The position numbers and the translations under genes were made by a program. Source: Streptomyces sp. BK239 (GTDB lineage Bacteria; Actinomycetota; Actinomycetes; Streptomycetales; Streptomycetaceae). Taken from it: a DNA stretch of 64,000 nucleotides. Below the pieces are notes generated by a model. That model was given only the letters and a program-made list of their open reading frames with translations. It ran no database searches and was not told the DNA's origin. Of this stretch, positions 9,813 to 18,822 are shown one piece after another. The stretch covers positions 558,001 through 622,000 of the forward strand of contig NZ_SHKS01000002.1 in assembly GCF_004217285.1 (NCBI RefSeq). Reading direction: 5' to 3'. Position 1 is the first letter of the stretch; every line of letters starts with the position of its first letter.

Positions 9813-12158
9813 ATGACCTCTGAGCGTGTCGGACCCGTCGTGCCCACGGCCACCTATCGCCTTCAGCTCCAGCCCCGGTTCCCGTTCGGCGCCGCCGCCG
9901 CGGCCGTGCCGTACCTGGCCTCGCTCGGGGTGTCGCATCTGCACCTGTCGCCCGTGCTGGAGGCGGTGCCCGGCTCGCTGCACGGGTACGACGTGGTGGA
10001 CCACGCGCGCGTGCGCGAGGAGTTGGGCGGCGAGGAGGGGCTGCGGGACCTCGCGCGCACCGCGCGGGAGCACGGGCTCGGGCTGGTCGTGGACATCGTC
10101 CCCAACCACATGGCCATGGCCCCCGCCCACAATCGCGCCCTGTGGGAGGTGCTGCGGGAGGGCCCCAAGTCGCCGTACGCGCGCTGGTTCGACGTCGACT
10201 GGCAGGCGCAGGGCGGCCAGCTGCTGCTGCCGGTGCTCGGCGGGCCGCTGGGCGACGTGCTGGACGACCTGCGCGTCGACGGGGACCTGCTGCGCTACCA
10301 CGACCATGTCCTCCCGCTGCGCGAGGGCACCGGGGACCTGCCCCTGCCGCAGCTGCTGGACGCGCAGTGGTACCGGCCGGTGTGGTGGCGGCTGGCCCGG
10401 ACCGAGCTGAACTACCGGCGGTTCTTCAGCATCTCCGAGCTGATCGGGGTGCGGGTGGAGGACCCCGGGGTCTTCGAGGCCACACACGCCAAGATCCTCC
10501 AGCTGCTGCACGAGGGCGTGGTGGACGGGCTGCGCGTCGACCACCCCGACGGGCTCGCCGACCCCGGCGGCTACCTGGAGCGGCTGGACGAGGCGAGCGG
10601 CGGCCGCTGGACGGTCGTCGAGAAGATCCTCGCGGACGGCGAGCGCCTCCCGGACACCTGGCCGGTCGCGGGCACCACCGGCTACGACGCCCTGCGCCAC
10701 GTCGACGGCCTGTTCACGGACGCCCAGGGCGCCGGGGAGCTCCAGGACCTGTACCGGCGTCACGCGGCCCCCCGGCCGGATGCGGGCGGCGACTGGCCGG
10801 CGACCGCGCGGCGGGCGGCGTACGCGGTGCTCCGGCACGAACTGGCCACCGAACTGGACCGGCTGACCCGGACGGCGGTGCGTGTGTGCGCCGCCTCCTG
10901 CGACCCCGCGCTGCGCGACCGCGCGCCCTGGGCGCTGCGCACGGCGCTGGTGGAACTGCTGGTGCGCATGGAGGTCTACCGGCCCTACGGCCCGGGCGAC
11001 GCGGCCGCCGTCGTCACGGAGGAGGCCGCCGAGGAGGCGCGGCGCGCCTTCGCCGTGCCCGAGGAGGCGGGCGCGGTGGACGTGGTGCGCGCTCTGGTGC
11101 TGGGGCGCGGCGAGGGCCCCGCGGCGGCGGAGTTCCGGGCCCGGTTCGCGCAGACGTCGTCCGCGCTGCGGGCCAAGGCGCTGGAGGACACGGCGTTCTA
11201 CCGGTACGTGCCGCTGCTGTCGGCGAACGAGGTGGGCGGCGATCCGGGCCGGCAGGGGGTGTCCCCGGCCGTCTTCCACGCGTACTGCGCGCGCGTGCAG
11301 CGTGACTGGCCGGCCGGCGGGACGGTCGTGTCGACGCACGACACCAAGCGCAGCGCCGACGTACGGGCCGCGCTGGCCGTGCTGACGGAGTGCCCGGGGC
11401 GCTGGGCGCGGGTGCTGGAGCAGGTCACGGGCGCGGACGAGGGTGCGCCGGACGGGCAGACGGCGTGGGCGGCCTGGCAGACGGTGTTCGGGCTCGGCCC
11501 GGCCGACGCGGAGCGGGTCCGTCAGGCGCTGCTGAAGCACGTGCGCGAGGCGGGGCTGCGCACGAGCTGGACGGAGCAGGAGCCGTCGTACGAGGAGGCG
11601 GTGGCGGCGTTCGTCGAGGCGGGGCCGTGCGGGCCGCCGGGCGAGCGGGTGGCCGCGCTGCGCGGCGCGCTGGAGCCGCACGTCCGGGCGAACGTGCTGG
11701 GCACGGCGCTGGTGCATCTGACGATGCCGGGCGTGCCGGACGTCTACCAGGGCACGGAGGACGAGTACCTGGCGCTGGTGGACCCCGACAACCGGCGTCC
11801 GGTCCGTTTCCCGCCGGCGGATCCGGGCGTCAAGGCGGAGGTGAGCGCGGCGGCGCTGCGGCTGCGCCGGCGGTGGCCGGACGCCTTCGGCACGTCGGCG
11901 ACGTACGAGGCGCTGCCGGCCGAGGGCCCGGCCGCGGAGCACTGCCTGGCTTTCGCCCGTTCCGGGCGGGCGGTGACGGCGGTGACCCGCCTGTCGATGC
12001 GGCTGGCGGAGGCGGGCGGCTGGGGTGACACGCGGCTGACGCTGCCGCCGGGGCGGTGGGCCGACCTCCTGTCGCCGGGGCGGGAGTTCACCGGGCACAC
12101 GCGGGTGGAGGAGCTGTTCGAGCGGCTGCCGGCGGCCCTGCTGGAACGGGTGGACTGA
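9813..12158 (+). CDS. treY: Malto-oligosyltrehalose synthase TreY
   Basis: The 781-residue GH13 enzyme isomerises the reducing-end alpha-1,4 linkage of maltodextrins to the alpha,alpha-1,1 linkage of trehalose. The N-terminus PTATYRLQLQPRFPFGAAAAAVPYL and the motifs VDIVPNHMA, DGLRVDHPDGL (nucleophile Asp243) and VVEKIL are diagnostic of TreY, as is the late STHDTKRSADVRAAL segment. Length matches the family. It lies directly after glgX/treX; the partner treZ is 2.5 kb downstream on the same strand. A purine-rich GGGAGAGGG lies upstream of the ATG start. Confidence 0.97.
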   Translation: MTSERVGPVVPTATYRLQLQPRFPFGAAAAAVPYLASLGVSHLHLSPVLEAVPGSLHGYDVVDHARVREELGGEEGLRDLARTAREHGLGLVVDIVPNHMAMAPAHNRALWEVLREGPKSPYARWFDVDWQAQGGQLLLPVLGGPLGDVLDDLRVDGDLLRYHDHVLPLREGTGDLPLPQLLDAQWYRPVWWRLARTELNYRRFFSISELIGVRVEDPGVFEATHAKILQLLHEGVVDGLRVDHPDGLADPGGYLERLDEASGGRWTVVEKILADGERLPDTWPVAGTTGYDALRHVDGLFTDAQGAGELQDLYRRHAAPRPDAGGDWPATARRAAYAVLRHELATELDRLTRTAVRVCAASCDPALRDRAPWALRTALVELLVRMEVYRPYGPGDAAAVVTEEAAEEARRAFAVPEEAGAVDVVRALVLGRGEGPAAAEFRARFAQTSSALRAKALEDTAFYRYVPLLSANEVGGDPGRQGVSPAVFHAYCARVQRDWPAGGTVVSTHDTKRSADVRAALAVLTECPGRWARVLEQVTGADEGAPDGQTAWAAWQTVFGLGPADAERVRQALLKHVREAGLRTSWTEQEPSYEEAVAAFVEAGPCGPPGERVAALRGALEPHVRANVLGTALVHLTMPGVPDVYQGTEDEYLALVDPDNRRPVRFPPADPGVKAEVSAAALRLRRRWPDAFGTSATYEALPAEGPAAEHCLAFARSGRAVTAVTRLSMRLAEAGGWGDTRLTLPPGRWADLLSPGREFTGHTRVEELFERLPAALLERVD

Positions 12159-12259
12159 CCGGTTCCGGCGGTCCCCTCGCGGCTCCACGGAGGCGTCCTT
12201 GACAGGGCCCGGAGTCCGTGGGGTACTGCGGATGCGAAGGCCGGGCGGACAAGACGGGG

Positions 12260-13513
12260 GTGAGTCTCCTGCCGGAGCTGCGCTACCCCACGGTGACCGA
12301 ACTGACGTCCCGGGCAGGGGCGTTGGCTGCGTCACGCCCCGGGCTGTGCACGCTGCGACAGGTGGGGACCTCACGCGCAGGACGCCCTCTGCGCCTGCTG
12401 TCCGTGGGGCACGCCCGGCGGGCGGTGCTGGTCGTCGCCGGGGCGCACGCGAACGAGCCGACCGGTGGCCCCACGCTTCTCGCCGTCGCCGAACGGGTGG
12501 TGCGTGAGCCGGAGTTGCGGGACGGCACGTCCTGGCACTTCCTGCTGTGCGCGGATCCCGACGGGGCCAGTCTGCATGTGACGCCGGCGCCGAGCAGCCT
12601 GCTGGAGTACCACCGGGGCTTCTTCCGGCCGGCGGGACCGGAACAGCCCGAGTGGTCGCCCGCCGTGCTCCCGCCCGACCGGCTGCCGCCCGAGACGCGG
12701 GCGCTGACCCGTGTCATCGACGAGCTGCGCCCCTACCTCCAGGTGACGCTGCACGGCACCGATCTGGGCGGCAGCTGGGTGCAGTTGACGAGGGACATAC
12801 CCGGGCTGGCGGAACCGTTCGCCAAATCCGCGGCGCAGTGGCACATCCCGGTGGAGACGGGCGCCTCGGACGCGGCGGGCTGGCCGGCGTCCGGTCCCGG
12901 CGTGCACGTGATGCCGGGGCCTGGGGCGCGTGCGGCGTACCCGAGCCTGCCGGACGACGCCCGGCACAGCACCTGGTACCACGCGCACCGCTACGGCGGT
13001 CTGACGGCGGTCGTGGAGGTGCCGATGTGGGCGAGCGACCTGGTGGACGACCCCGCGCCGCATCCGGCCCCGGCGGCGGCGATCCGGCGTCTGGCGGAGC
13101 GGCTGCGGCGGGACGCGGCGGAGGTCGAGCTGCTGCTGGCGGACGCGCTGCCGCGCCTGGAGGGCGTCGACGGGCCGCTGCTGAGGGCGGCCCGCTGGAC
13201 GCTGGAACTGACGCCCGGTCTGGCCTCGGACTGGGTCCACACCCCGCCCGCGGGCACCTCCATGGCGTACGTGGGCAGCGTGGACGCCTTCGCCCGCCGG
13301 CTGCCGCTGCGGGCCGCGGCCATGCTGTGGCGGGTCCTGCGGGAGCAGGACGACCGCGCCGCCCCGCGTCTCGGGCGCCTCGTCGAGACCTGGAGCGGCA
13401 CCTTCGCGGAACGCTTCCGCGCGCGCTGGGTGCCGCTGGAGCACCAGGTCGAACACCAGTCCCGGACGGTCGTCGCCGCGGCCCTGCACGCCCGCGAGGG
13501 CGCGGCACGGTGA
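12260..13513 (+). CDS. M14-family zinc carboxypeptidase-like protein
   Basis: From GTG 12260 the product is 417 residues beginning M-S-L-L-P-E-L-R-Y-P; an upstream GTG at 12218 would add 14 residues. The zinc site is visible as His63-Ala-Asn-Glu66 (AGAHANEPTGG) and His165 (LHGTDLGG), and the catalytic Glu253 lies in VEVPMW. These are the residues of M14 carboxypeptidases, which remove C-terminal residues or cleave amide bonds of peptidoglycan peptides. No signal peptide is visible, so it appears cytosolic. It separates treY from treZ. A 9-bp stem hairpin follows the stop. Confidence 0.8.
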   Translation: MSLLPELRYPTVTELTSRAGALAASRPGLCTLRQVGTSRAGRPLRLLSVGHARRAVLVVAGAHANEPTGGPTLLAVAERVVREPELRDGTSWHFLLCADPDGASLHVTPAPSSLLEYHRGFFRPAGPEQPEWSPAVLPPDRLPPETRALTRVIDELRPYLQVTLHGTDLGGSWVQLTRDIPGLAEPFAKSAAQWHIPVETGASDAAGWPASGPGVHVMPGPGARAAYPSLPDDARHSTWYHAHRYGGLTAVVEVPMWASDLVDDPAPHPAPAAAIRRLAERLRRDAAEVELLLADALPRLEGVDGPLLRAARWTLELTPGLASDWVHTPPAGTSMAYVGSVDAFARRLPLRAAAMLWRVLREQDDRAAPRLGRLVETWSGTFAERFRARWVPLEHQVEHQSRTVVAAALHAREGAAR

Positions 13514-13525
13514 GCGCCGGCCCGC

Positions 13526-13549
13526 GGTGCCGCCGACGGAGGCGGCACC
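13526..13549 (+). terminator. Hairpin terminator after the M14 gene
   Basis: A perfect 9-bp stem (GGTGCCGCC / GGCGGCACC) with a 6-nt loop sits 13 bp after the M14 stop and before the convergent small gene. It has no T-tract, as is common in Streptomyces, and could work in both directions. Confidence 0.6.
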
Positions 13550-13614
13550 GGCGGGGCGCACGGTCGTCAGCGGATGGGCGCGGGTCGTCCAGGTCAGGGC
13601 GGCGCGTGCCTTGT

Positions 13615-13806
13615 CTACGGCAGGCCGGGCCCGGCCGTCTTCGGGACGTTCTCGTAGGTCTTCTTGCACTCGCCCTCGCTGGCGGGCCGTCGGAGCCGGT
13701 CGCCGGGGATGCCGGCCTCGGCGGGGGTGACGGCGCCGATGGAGAGCAGCAGGGCGGCCGCGCCGGGGAGGGCGGCCAGCAGGTGCGGCGTGGGAAGGGG
13801 GTTCAT
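13615..13806 (-). CDS. Small secreted protein of unknown function
   Basis: The 63-residue ORF begins with a clear signal peptide (PHLLAALPGAAALLLSIGAVTPAEA) and a likely cleavage after A-E-A, leaving a mature peptide of about 32 residues with a single Cys (GECKKTYENVP). Real coding status is supported by the signal peptide and the convergent placement after a terminator hairpin. The ribosome site is weak. No family is recognised. Confidence 0.45.
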   Translation of the reverse strand: MNPLPTPHLLAALPGAAALLLSIGAVTPAEAGIPGDRLRRPASEGECKKTYENVPKTAGPGLP

Positions 13807-13888
13807 GCCCGGTGCATCGGCACGACGGGCCCGGTTCCCCAGTCCCGCTCACCCGATCGTGCGGCGGTGGTCCGGCGGGTTGCCGGAG

Positions 13889-14440
13889 TCAGGTCGTCGA
13901 CAGGCGGAAGGCCATGCGGCCGAAGGCGACCATGTCGCCCTCCCGGACCACGGCCGCGCCGATGACGCGGCGGCCGTTGACCGTCGTGCCGTTGGTGGAG
14001 CCCAGGTCGCGCAGGACCCATATGCCGCCTTGGCGTCTGAGTTCGGCGTGCGCGCGCGAGACGCTCTCGTGGTGCAGCCGGAGCCCGTTCCCCGGGTCCC
14101 GGCCGATGCGCAGGGCGTACGCGGTGTCGGGGTGCGGCAGCAGCAGCTTGGGCAGCCGCTCGGCCTGCCAGGCGCGGCGCAGCCGGACGCCGAAGCCGGA
14201 GACCGCCTCGACGGCGCCGAAGACGACGCGGGAGAAGCGGTTCTCCTTGGGAAGGTCGGCGGTGAGGGCGACGAGCTCGTCGGAACGGCGGGCGGCGAGC
14301 GCCAGCTCCATGCGGCGGATGAAGGTGTCGTGCGACAGCCTGCCCAGGGCGACGCCGTCGCGGAGCTCCTTCAGCGCCCGGTCGCGCTCCGCGTCCGAGA
14401 GCCGCGCGGGGGAGGTGTTGAACTCGAAGGACGACGTCAC
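13889..14440 (-). CDS. DUF1707 and FHA domain protein
   Basis: The 183-residue cytosolic protein has an N-terminal DUF1707 domain (about residues 14-66, LSDAERDRALKELRDGVALGRLSHDTFIRRM), a short linker, and a C-terminal FHA domain (about residues 108-180, LRIGRDPGNGLRLHHESVSRAHAELR, DLGSTNGTTVNG). FHA domains bind phosphothreonine peptides, with the GR, SxxH and NG residues all present. It probably reads out Ser/Thr-kinase signalling, but no kinase is in the window. GTG start at 14440; divergent from treZ across 187 bp. Confidence 0.85.
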   Translation of the reverse strand: MTSSFEFNTSPARLSDAERDRALKELRDGVALGRLSHDTFIRRMELALAARRSDELVALTADLPKENRFSRVVFGAVEAVSGFGVRLRRAWQAERLPKLLLPHPDTAYALRIGRDPGNGLRLHHESVSRAHAELRRQGGIWVLRDLGSTNGTTVNGRRVIGAAVVREGDMVAFGRMAFRLSTT

Positions 14441-14627
14441 GCTCGTGATTGTCGGTCAGCGGACCCCGGGTGTCCAGAAAACGGGAGAACGACGGCCACG
14501 CGTGCCCGTTCCGGCGCCCGCGTCGCGACACCTCAGGGCAAGCGGAGCGTTCCGAAAGCGGATTGATCCCGTTTGGAGCACGATGGGACCGGCTACATCC
14601 CGGTGAGCAGACGAAGGGGAACCGTCC

Positions 14628-16373
14628 GTGCAGTTCGAGGTGTGGGCACCGCAGGCCGAACGTGTGACGCTCCAGTGCGACGGCGTCACGCGCGCGTTGG
14701 AACGCGATCCGGACCGGGCGGGCTGGTGGACCGGTGAGGCGGAGGCCGCCGACGGCAGCCGGTACGGCTTCGCGGTGGACGACGGGCCCGTGCTGCCCGA
14801 TCCGCGCTCCCGCCGTCAGCCGGACGGCCCCGACGGGCTGAGCGCGGTCGTCGACCACGGCCGCCACACGTGGCGTGCGCGGTGGGCGGGCCGTCCGCTG
14901 GCGGGCGCGGTCCTCTACGAGCTGCACGTGGGCACGTACACGCCCGAGGGCACCCTGGACGCGGCCGCGGACCGGCTCGGTCATCTCGTCGAACTCGGCG
15001 TGACACACGTCGAGTTGATGCCGCTGTGCCCCTTCCCCGGACGGCACGGCTGGGGCTACGAGGGCGTGTCGCTGTGGGCGGTGCACGAGCCGTACGGCGG
15101 GCCGCAGGCGCTGAAGCGGTTCGTGGACCGGGCGCACGAGCTCGGCCTCGGCGTCGTCCTGGACGTCGTGCACAACCATCTGGGGCCGTCCGGGAACTAC
15201 CTGCCCGCCTTCGGCCCGTACTTCACGGACACCCACCACACGCCGTGGGGCTCCGCCGTCAACCTGGACGCCCCCGGCTCGGACGAGGTCCGCGCGTTTC
15301 TGCTGGGCAGTGCGCTGGCGTGGCTGCGCGACTACCGGCTGGACGGGCTGCGCCTGGACGCGGTGCACGCGCTGGCCGACACGCGCGCGTACCCGTTCCT
15401 GGAGGAGCTGGCGGAGTCGGTGGACGCGCTCGCCGCGGAGACGGGCCGGCCGCTGTTCCTGATCGCCGAGTCCGACCTGAACGACCCCCGGCTGATCACG
15501 CCCCGCCGGGAGGGCGGCCTGGGCCTGCACGCGCAGTGGAACGACGACTTCCACCACGCCCTGCACACCGCCCTGACCGGCGAGTCCCAGGGCTACTACG
15601 CCGACTTCGCGCGCGACCCGTTCGGGGCGCTCGCCAAGACCCTGACCGGCGGCTGGTTCCACGACGGCACGTACTCCAGCTTCCGGGGCCGCCGCCACGG
15701 GCGGCCGCTGGACCGGACCCGGCTGCCCGGGCACCGGCTCCTCGGGTACGGCCAGACCCACGACCAGGTGGGCAACCGCGCCCAGGGCGACCGGTTGTCG
15801 GCCTCGCTCTCCCCCGGCCTGCTGGCCTGCGCGGCCGCGCTGATCCTGACCTCCCCGTTCACGCCGATGCTGTTCATGGGCGAGGAGTGGGCGGCCGGCA
15901 CACCTTGGCAGTTCTTCACCGACCACACCGACCCCGAGCTCGCGGAGGCCGTACGCCAGGGCAGGCGCAGGGAGTTCGCGGCGCACGGCTGGGCCGAGGA
16001 GGACGTGCCCGACCCGCAGGACCCGGCGACGCGCGAGCGTTCCTGCCTGGACTGGTCGGAGCCTGAGCGCGAGCCCCACGCGCGCGTGCTGGAGTGGTAC
16101 CGCAGGCTGATCGCGCTGCGGCACGAGCTGGCGGACCTGACCGACCCCGACCTGGCCGACATCAAGGTCGCCCATGACGCGCGGGCCCGCTGGCTGGCCT
16201 TCCGCCGGGGCGACGTCCGGGTGGTGGTCAACCTCGGCAAGGACCCGGCGGCCGTTCCCCTGGGCACCCGCCCCGCCCGGGTGCTGGCGGCCTGGGAGCC
16301 GGTCGAGGCCCCGGGGCCGGACGGGCTGCTGCAGGTGCCCGGGGAGGCGTGCGTGGTGCTGGAGCAGGACTGA
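14628..16373 (+). CDS. treZ: Malto-oligosyltrehalose trehalohydrolase TreZ
   Basis: The 581-residue GH13 enzyme cleaves trehalose from the end of maltooligosyltrehalose made by TreY. The N-terminal MQFEVWAPQAERVTLQ is the TreZ beta-sandwich. The barrel shows DVVHNHLGPSGNYL, DGLRLDAVHAL (nucleophile Asp), LIAESDLND (acid/base Glu) and GQTHDQVGNR. GEEWAAGTPWQFFTDHTDPEL is typical of TreZ. The GTG start at 14628 follows GAAGGGGAA. It completes the TreX-TreY-TreZ route but has its own promoter region behind the divergent FHA gene, so it may not be co-transcribed with treY. Confidence 0.97.
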   Translation: MQFEVWAPQAERVTLQCDGVTRALERDPDRAGWWTGEAEAADGSRYGFAVDDGPVLPDPRSRRQPDGPDGLSAVVDHGRHTWRARWAGRPLAGAVLYELHVGTYTPEGTLDAAADRLGHLVELGVTHVELMPLCPFPGRHGWGYEGVSLWAVHEPYGGPQALKRFVDRAHELGLGVVLDVVHNHLGPSGNYLPAFGPYFTDTHHTPWGSAVNLDAPGSDEVRAFLLGSALAWLRDYRLDGLRLDAVHALADTRAYPFLEELAESVDALAAETGRPLFLIAESDLNDPRLITPRREGGLGLHAQWNDDFHHALHTALTGESQGYYADFARDPFGALAKTLTGGWFHDGTYSSFRGRRHGRPLDRTRLPGHRLLGYGQTHDQVGNRAQGDRLSASLSPGLLACAAALILTSPFTPMLFMGEEWAAGTPWQFFTDHTDPELAEAVRQGRRREFAAHGWAEEDVPDPQDPATRERSCLDWSEPEREPHARVLEWYRRLIALRHELADLTDPDLADIKVAHDARARWLAFRRGDVRVVVNLGKDPAAVPLGTRPARVLAAWEPVEAPGPDGLLQVPGEACVVLEQD

Positions 16374-16411
16374 GGGGCGCCGCACCCCTGAGGCGGGGCG
16401 CCGGGCGCCGG

Positions 16412-17383
16412 TCACAGTTCCGGGTCCGCTCCGTCCTCGTCCTCTCTCAGCTCGGTCACGCGTTCCAGCAGGATCGCCTCCCATGCCCTGCGGAGCCGGG
16501 TGCGCAGCAGGGGCAGGGAGGCGGTGGAGCGGCCGTCGAGCCGGTCGGCGAGGCGCAGAACGGTGTCGCAGCGGGCCAGCCACAGACCGCGCAGGCAGGG
16601 GCGGGCGCCGTAACCGGTGAGGGTGGCGGCGCGGACGGCGGCGCCGGAGCCGACGGCGAGGGCGAGCGTGGCGATGTCCTCGGCGGGGTCCCCGAGGACC
16701 GTCCGGGACCAGTCGAGGACGCCGCGCACCCTGCCGTCGGGGCTGACCACGAGGTGCTCGCCGGTCAGCGCGTGGTGGACGAGGACGGTGGTGGCGGGCT
16801 GGGCGGCGAGCTGGGCCGCGCCCAGCGGGGTGAGCTGGCTCAGCCGGGCCGGGTCGAACTCGTCGGCATGGGCGAGGCGTTCGGCGGCGGCGACGGCCAT
16901 GCGGCGAAGCGCCTCCAGTGAGCGCGGGGCGGTGCGGGGCACGCCGAGGGCCTCGGCCTGCCGGGCCGGGACCTCACGCAGACCGCCCAGCAGCCCGGCG
17001 AGGTCGGCCTCGCCGACGGCCGACACGTCGTGCTCCTCGCCGGTGCCGCCCGCCAGCCGGACGTCCAGGGTGTAGGGCAGGCCCGGGGACCAGTCGCCGT
17101 GCGCGACGCTGACCGGCACGGCGACCGGCAGGTGCGGGCGGACGAGGTCGCGCAGGCGCAGCTCGCGCCGCCTGCGGTCGGCGGCCTCACGGTCGGCGGC
17201 GAGCCGCAGGACGTGGCGGGAGCCGACCCACCAGGTCCGTGCCCCGCCGTCGGCGGCGGGCCGCACGGGCCGCACCTCGGGCCCTGCGCCGCCCCCGGTT
17301 CCGCCGCTCTCCTCGCCCTCCTCGAGGAGCGCGCGGACCAGTCGGCGGACGGTGTCCGCGGTGGGGATGGGTGCCTGGGTCAT
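16412..17383 (-). CDS. APH-fold phosphotransferase-like protein with degenerate catalytic loop
   Basis: ATG 17383 gives 323 residues with the APH/choline-kinase fold: an N-lobe (TWWVGSRHVLRLAADREAADR), a linker, and a C-lobe with GVLDWSRTVLGDPAED containing the metal-binding Asp224. The catalytic loop, normally HGDxxxxN, reads His203-His-Ala205-Leu-Thr-Gly-Glu-His210; both the catalytic Asp and the metal-binding Asn are replaced. It may be a pseudokinase or bind a nucleotide without transfer. It sits 50 bp downstream of the M24 peptidase on the same strand and is probably co-transcribed. Substrate unknown. Confidence 0.75.
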   Translation of the reverse strand: MTQAPIPTADTVRRLVRALLEEGEESGGTGGGAGPEVRPVRPAADGGARTWWVGSRHVLRLAADREAADRRRRELRLRDLVRPHLPVAVPVSVAHGDWSPGLPYTLDVRLAGGTGEEHDVSAVGEADLAGLLGGLREVPARQAEALGVPRTAPRSLEALRRMAVAAAERLAHADEFDPARLSQLTPLGAAQLAAQPATTVLVHHALTGEHLVVSPDGRVRGVLDWSRTVLGDPAEDIATLALAVGSGAAVRAATLTGYGARPCLRGLWLARCDTVLRLADRLDGRSTASLPLLRTRLRRAWEAILLERVTELREDEDGADPEL

Positions 17384-17433
17384 GGTCGCGCCGTCGCCGT
17401 TCGGGGTGGATGCCGGGGATGCCACGGGAGCCT

Positions 17434-18561
17434 TCAGTCCACTGTGACCAGTTCGCGGGTGGTGTCGTTGAGCCGGCGGCCGCCGTCCTCCGTCACCGTG
17501 ACGATGTCCTCGATGCGCACCCCGAACCGGCCGGGCAGGTAGACGCCGGGCTCCACGGAGAAGCACATGCCGGGCACGAGGGGCTGCTCCTCGCCCTCGA
17601 TCATGTACGGCGGCTCGTGCGTCGTGACGCCGATGCCGTGGCCGGTGCGGTGGATGAAGTACTCGCCGTACCCGGCGTCGGCGATGACCGCGCGGGCGGC
17701 CCGGTCGACCTCCTGGCAGGCGACCTCGGGCCGCACCGCCCGGAAGCCCGTCTCCTGGGCCTCGCGCACCAGGTCGTGGACCCTGCGTTCCTCGTCGGTG
17801 GGTTCGCCGACGTGGACGGTGCGCGAGGTGTCGGAGCCGTAGCCGTCCTTCAGTCCGCCGAAGTCGAGGACGACCATGTCCCCGCGCTCGATGACGCGCT
17901 CACCGACCTCGTGATGCGGATTCGCGCCGTTCGGGCCGGAGGCGACGATGGTGAAGTCGACCTGGGAGTGCCCGAACCGCCGCAGCAGGTCCGCGAGGTC
18001 GGCGCCCACCTCGGACTCGCGCCGGCCGGCGAAGGGAACCTTCCGGATCTCTTCGAACGTCGCGTCCGCGGCCGCTCCCGCGGCCGCCATCAGCCGCAGC
18101 TCCGCCGGGTCCTTGACGGCCCGCAGCATGGGCAGGGCCTCGGTGAGGGCGGCGTAGGAGGTGTCCGGCAGGGCCTTCTGCAGGCCGAGCAGGTGCATCG
18201 CCCAGGCGTTGTCGCTGACGCCGAACCGGCCGCGCGCGTCGAGCAGCGCGGCGGTGACGGCATAGGGGTCCTTGCCGTCGGTCCAGTCCCGCAGGGTGAG
18301 CGCGGGCGCGCCGACCGCCTTCGCGGCGTCGGGGGCCTCCAGGGTGGGCACGACGAGGACGGGGTCGCGGCCGGGGGCCAGGACGAGCAGGGTGAGCCGC
18401 TCGGTGGCGGCGGGTGGCGCGTAGCCGGTGAGCCAGACGAGATCGGGGCCCGGCGCGACGAGGAGTGCGGCCAGCCCGGCGTCGTCTGCCGCGCGGGCGG
18501 CCCGCTCCATGCGGGTCCGGTAGTCGTCGGCGGTGAAGGGCGCGGGCGTACGGCCGGTCAT
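17434..18561 (-). CDS. M24-family aminopeptidase P-like metallopeptidase
   Basis: The 375-residue cytosolic protein has a creatinase/prolidase N-domain (about 1-140) and an M24 pita-bread domain. Metal ligands are visible as the two Asp of VVLDFGGLKDGYGSDTSR, His in RTGHGIGVTTHEPP, Glu in CFSVEPGVYLPG and Glu in RIEDIVTV. The family removes N-terminal residues next to proline or cleaves Xaa-Pro dipeptides with two divalent metals. GGGAGG lies 5 nt before the ATG start. The APH-like gene follows in the same direction. Confidence 0.9.
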   Translation of the reverse strand: MTGRTPAPFTADDYRTRMERAARAADDAGLAALLVAPGPDLVWLTGYAPPAATERLTLLVLAPGRDPVLVVPTLEAPDAAKAVGAPALTLRDWTDGKDPYAVTAALLDARGRFGVSDNAWAMHLLGLQKALPDTSYAALTEALPMLRAVKDPAELRLMAAAGAAADATFEEIRKVPFAGRRESEVGADLADLLRRFGHSQVDFTIVASGPNGANPHHEVGERVIERGDMVVLDFGGLKDGYGSDTSRTVHVGEPTDEERRVHDLVREAQETGFRAVRPEVACQEVDRAARAVIADAGYGEYFIHRTGHGIGVTTHEPPYMIEGEEQPLVPGMCFSVEPGVYLPGRFGVRIEDIVTVTEDGGRRLNDTTRELVTVD

Positions 18562-18729
18562 CCGGGCCTCCCTGGGGAGCTGGCGAAGGACGTGTGGCTA
18601 CGGGCAGCATCCTGCCCGCACAGCGGGGGCCGCGCGAGCCGATTCACACCGGTTTCCGCACGCCACACCTCTCACTCGGCGCCCATCGGACCCTGCGGTC
18701 CGGCGGGCTAACGGTTTGGGATTGCGCAG

Positions 18730-18745
18730 CCATTAGCGCTAATGG
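18730..18745. promoter_or_regulatory. Perfect 16-bp palindrome upstream of the phosphoesterase
   Basis: CCATTAGCGCTAATGG is its own reverse complement and lies in an AT-rich island of the 261-bp divergent region between the M24 and phosphoesterase genes. A partial copy, GCTAACGGTTT, lies 20-odd bases upstream. Its length and symmetry suggest a dimeric repressor operator; the regulator is unknown. Confidence 0.5.
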
Positions 18746-18822
18746 TTAGATCCGTTCACAGCATTAACAGCCCGCCGGCCTGTCCGCCGCGGTGCTCCCC
18801 TTCTCCCTGGAGGCCGACCGCC

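Noticed and set aside
13803-16583. 926-codon reverse open frame over treZ
   Set aside because: Antisense shadow; no ribosome site or domain.
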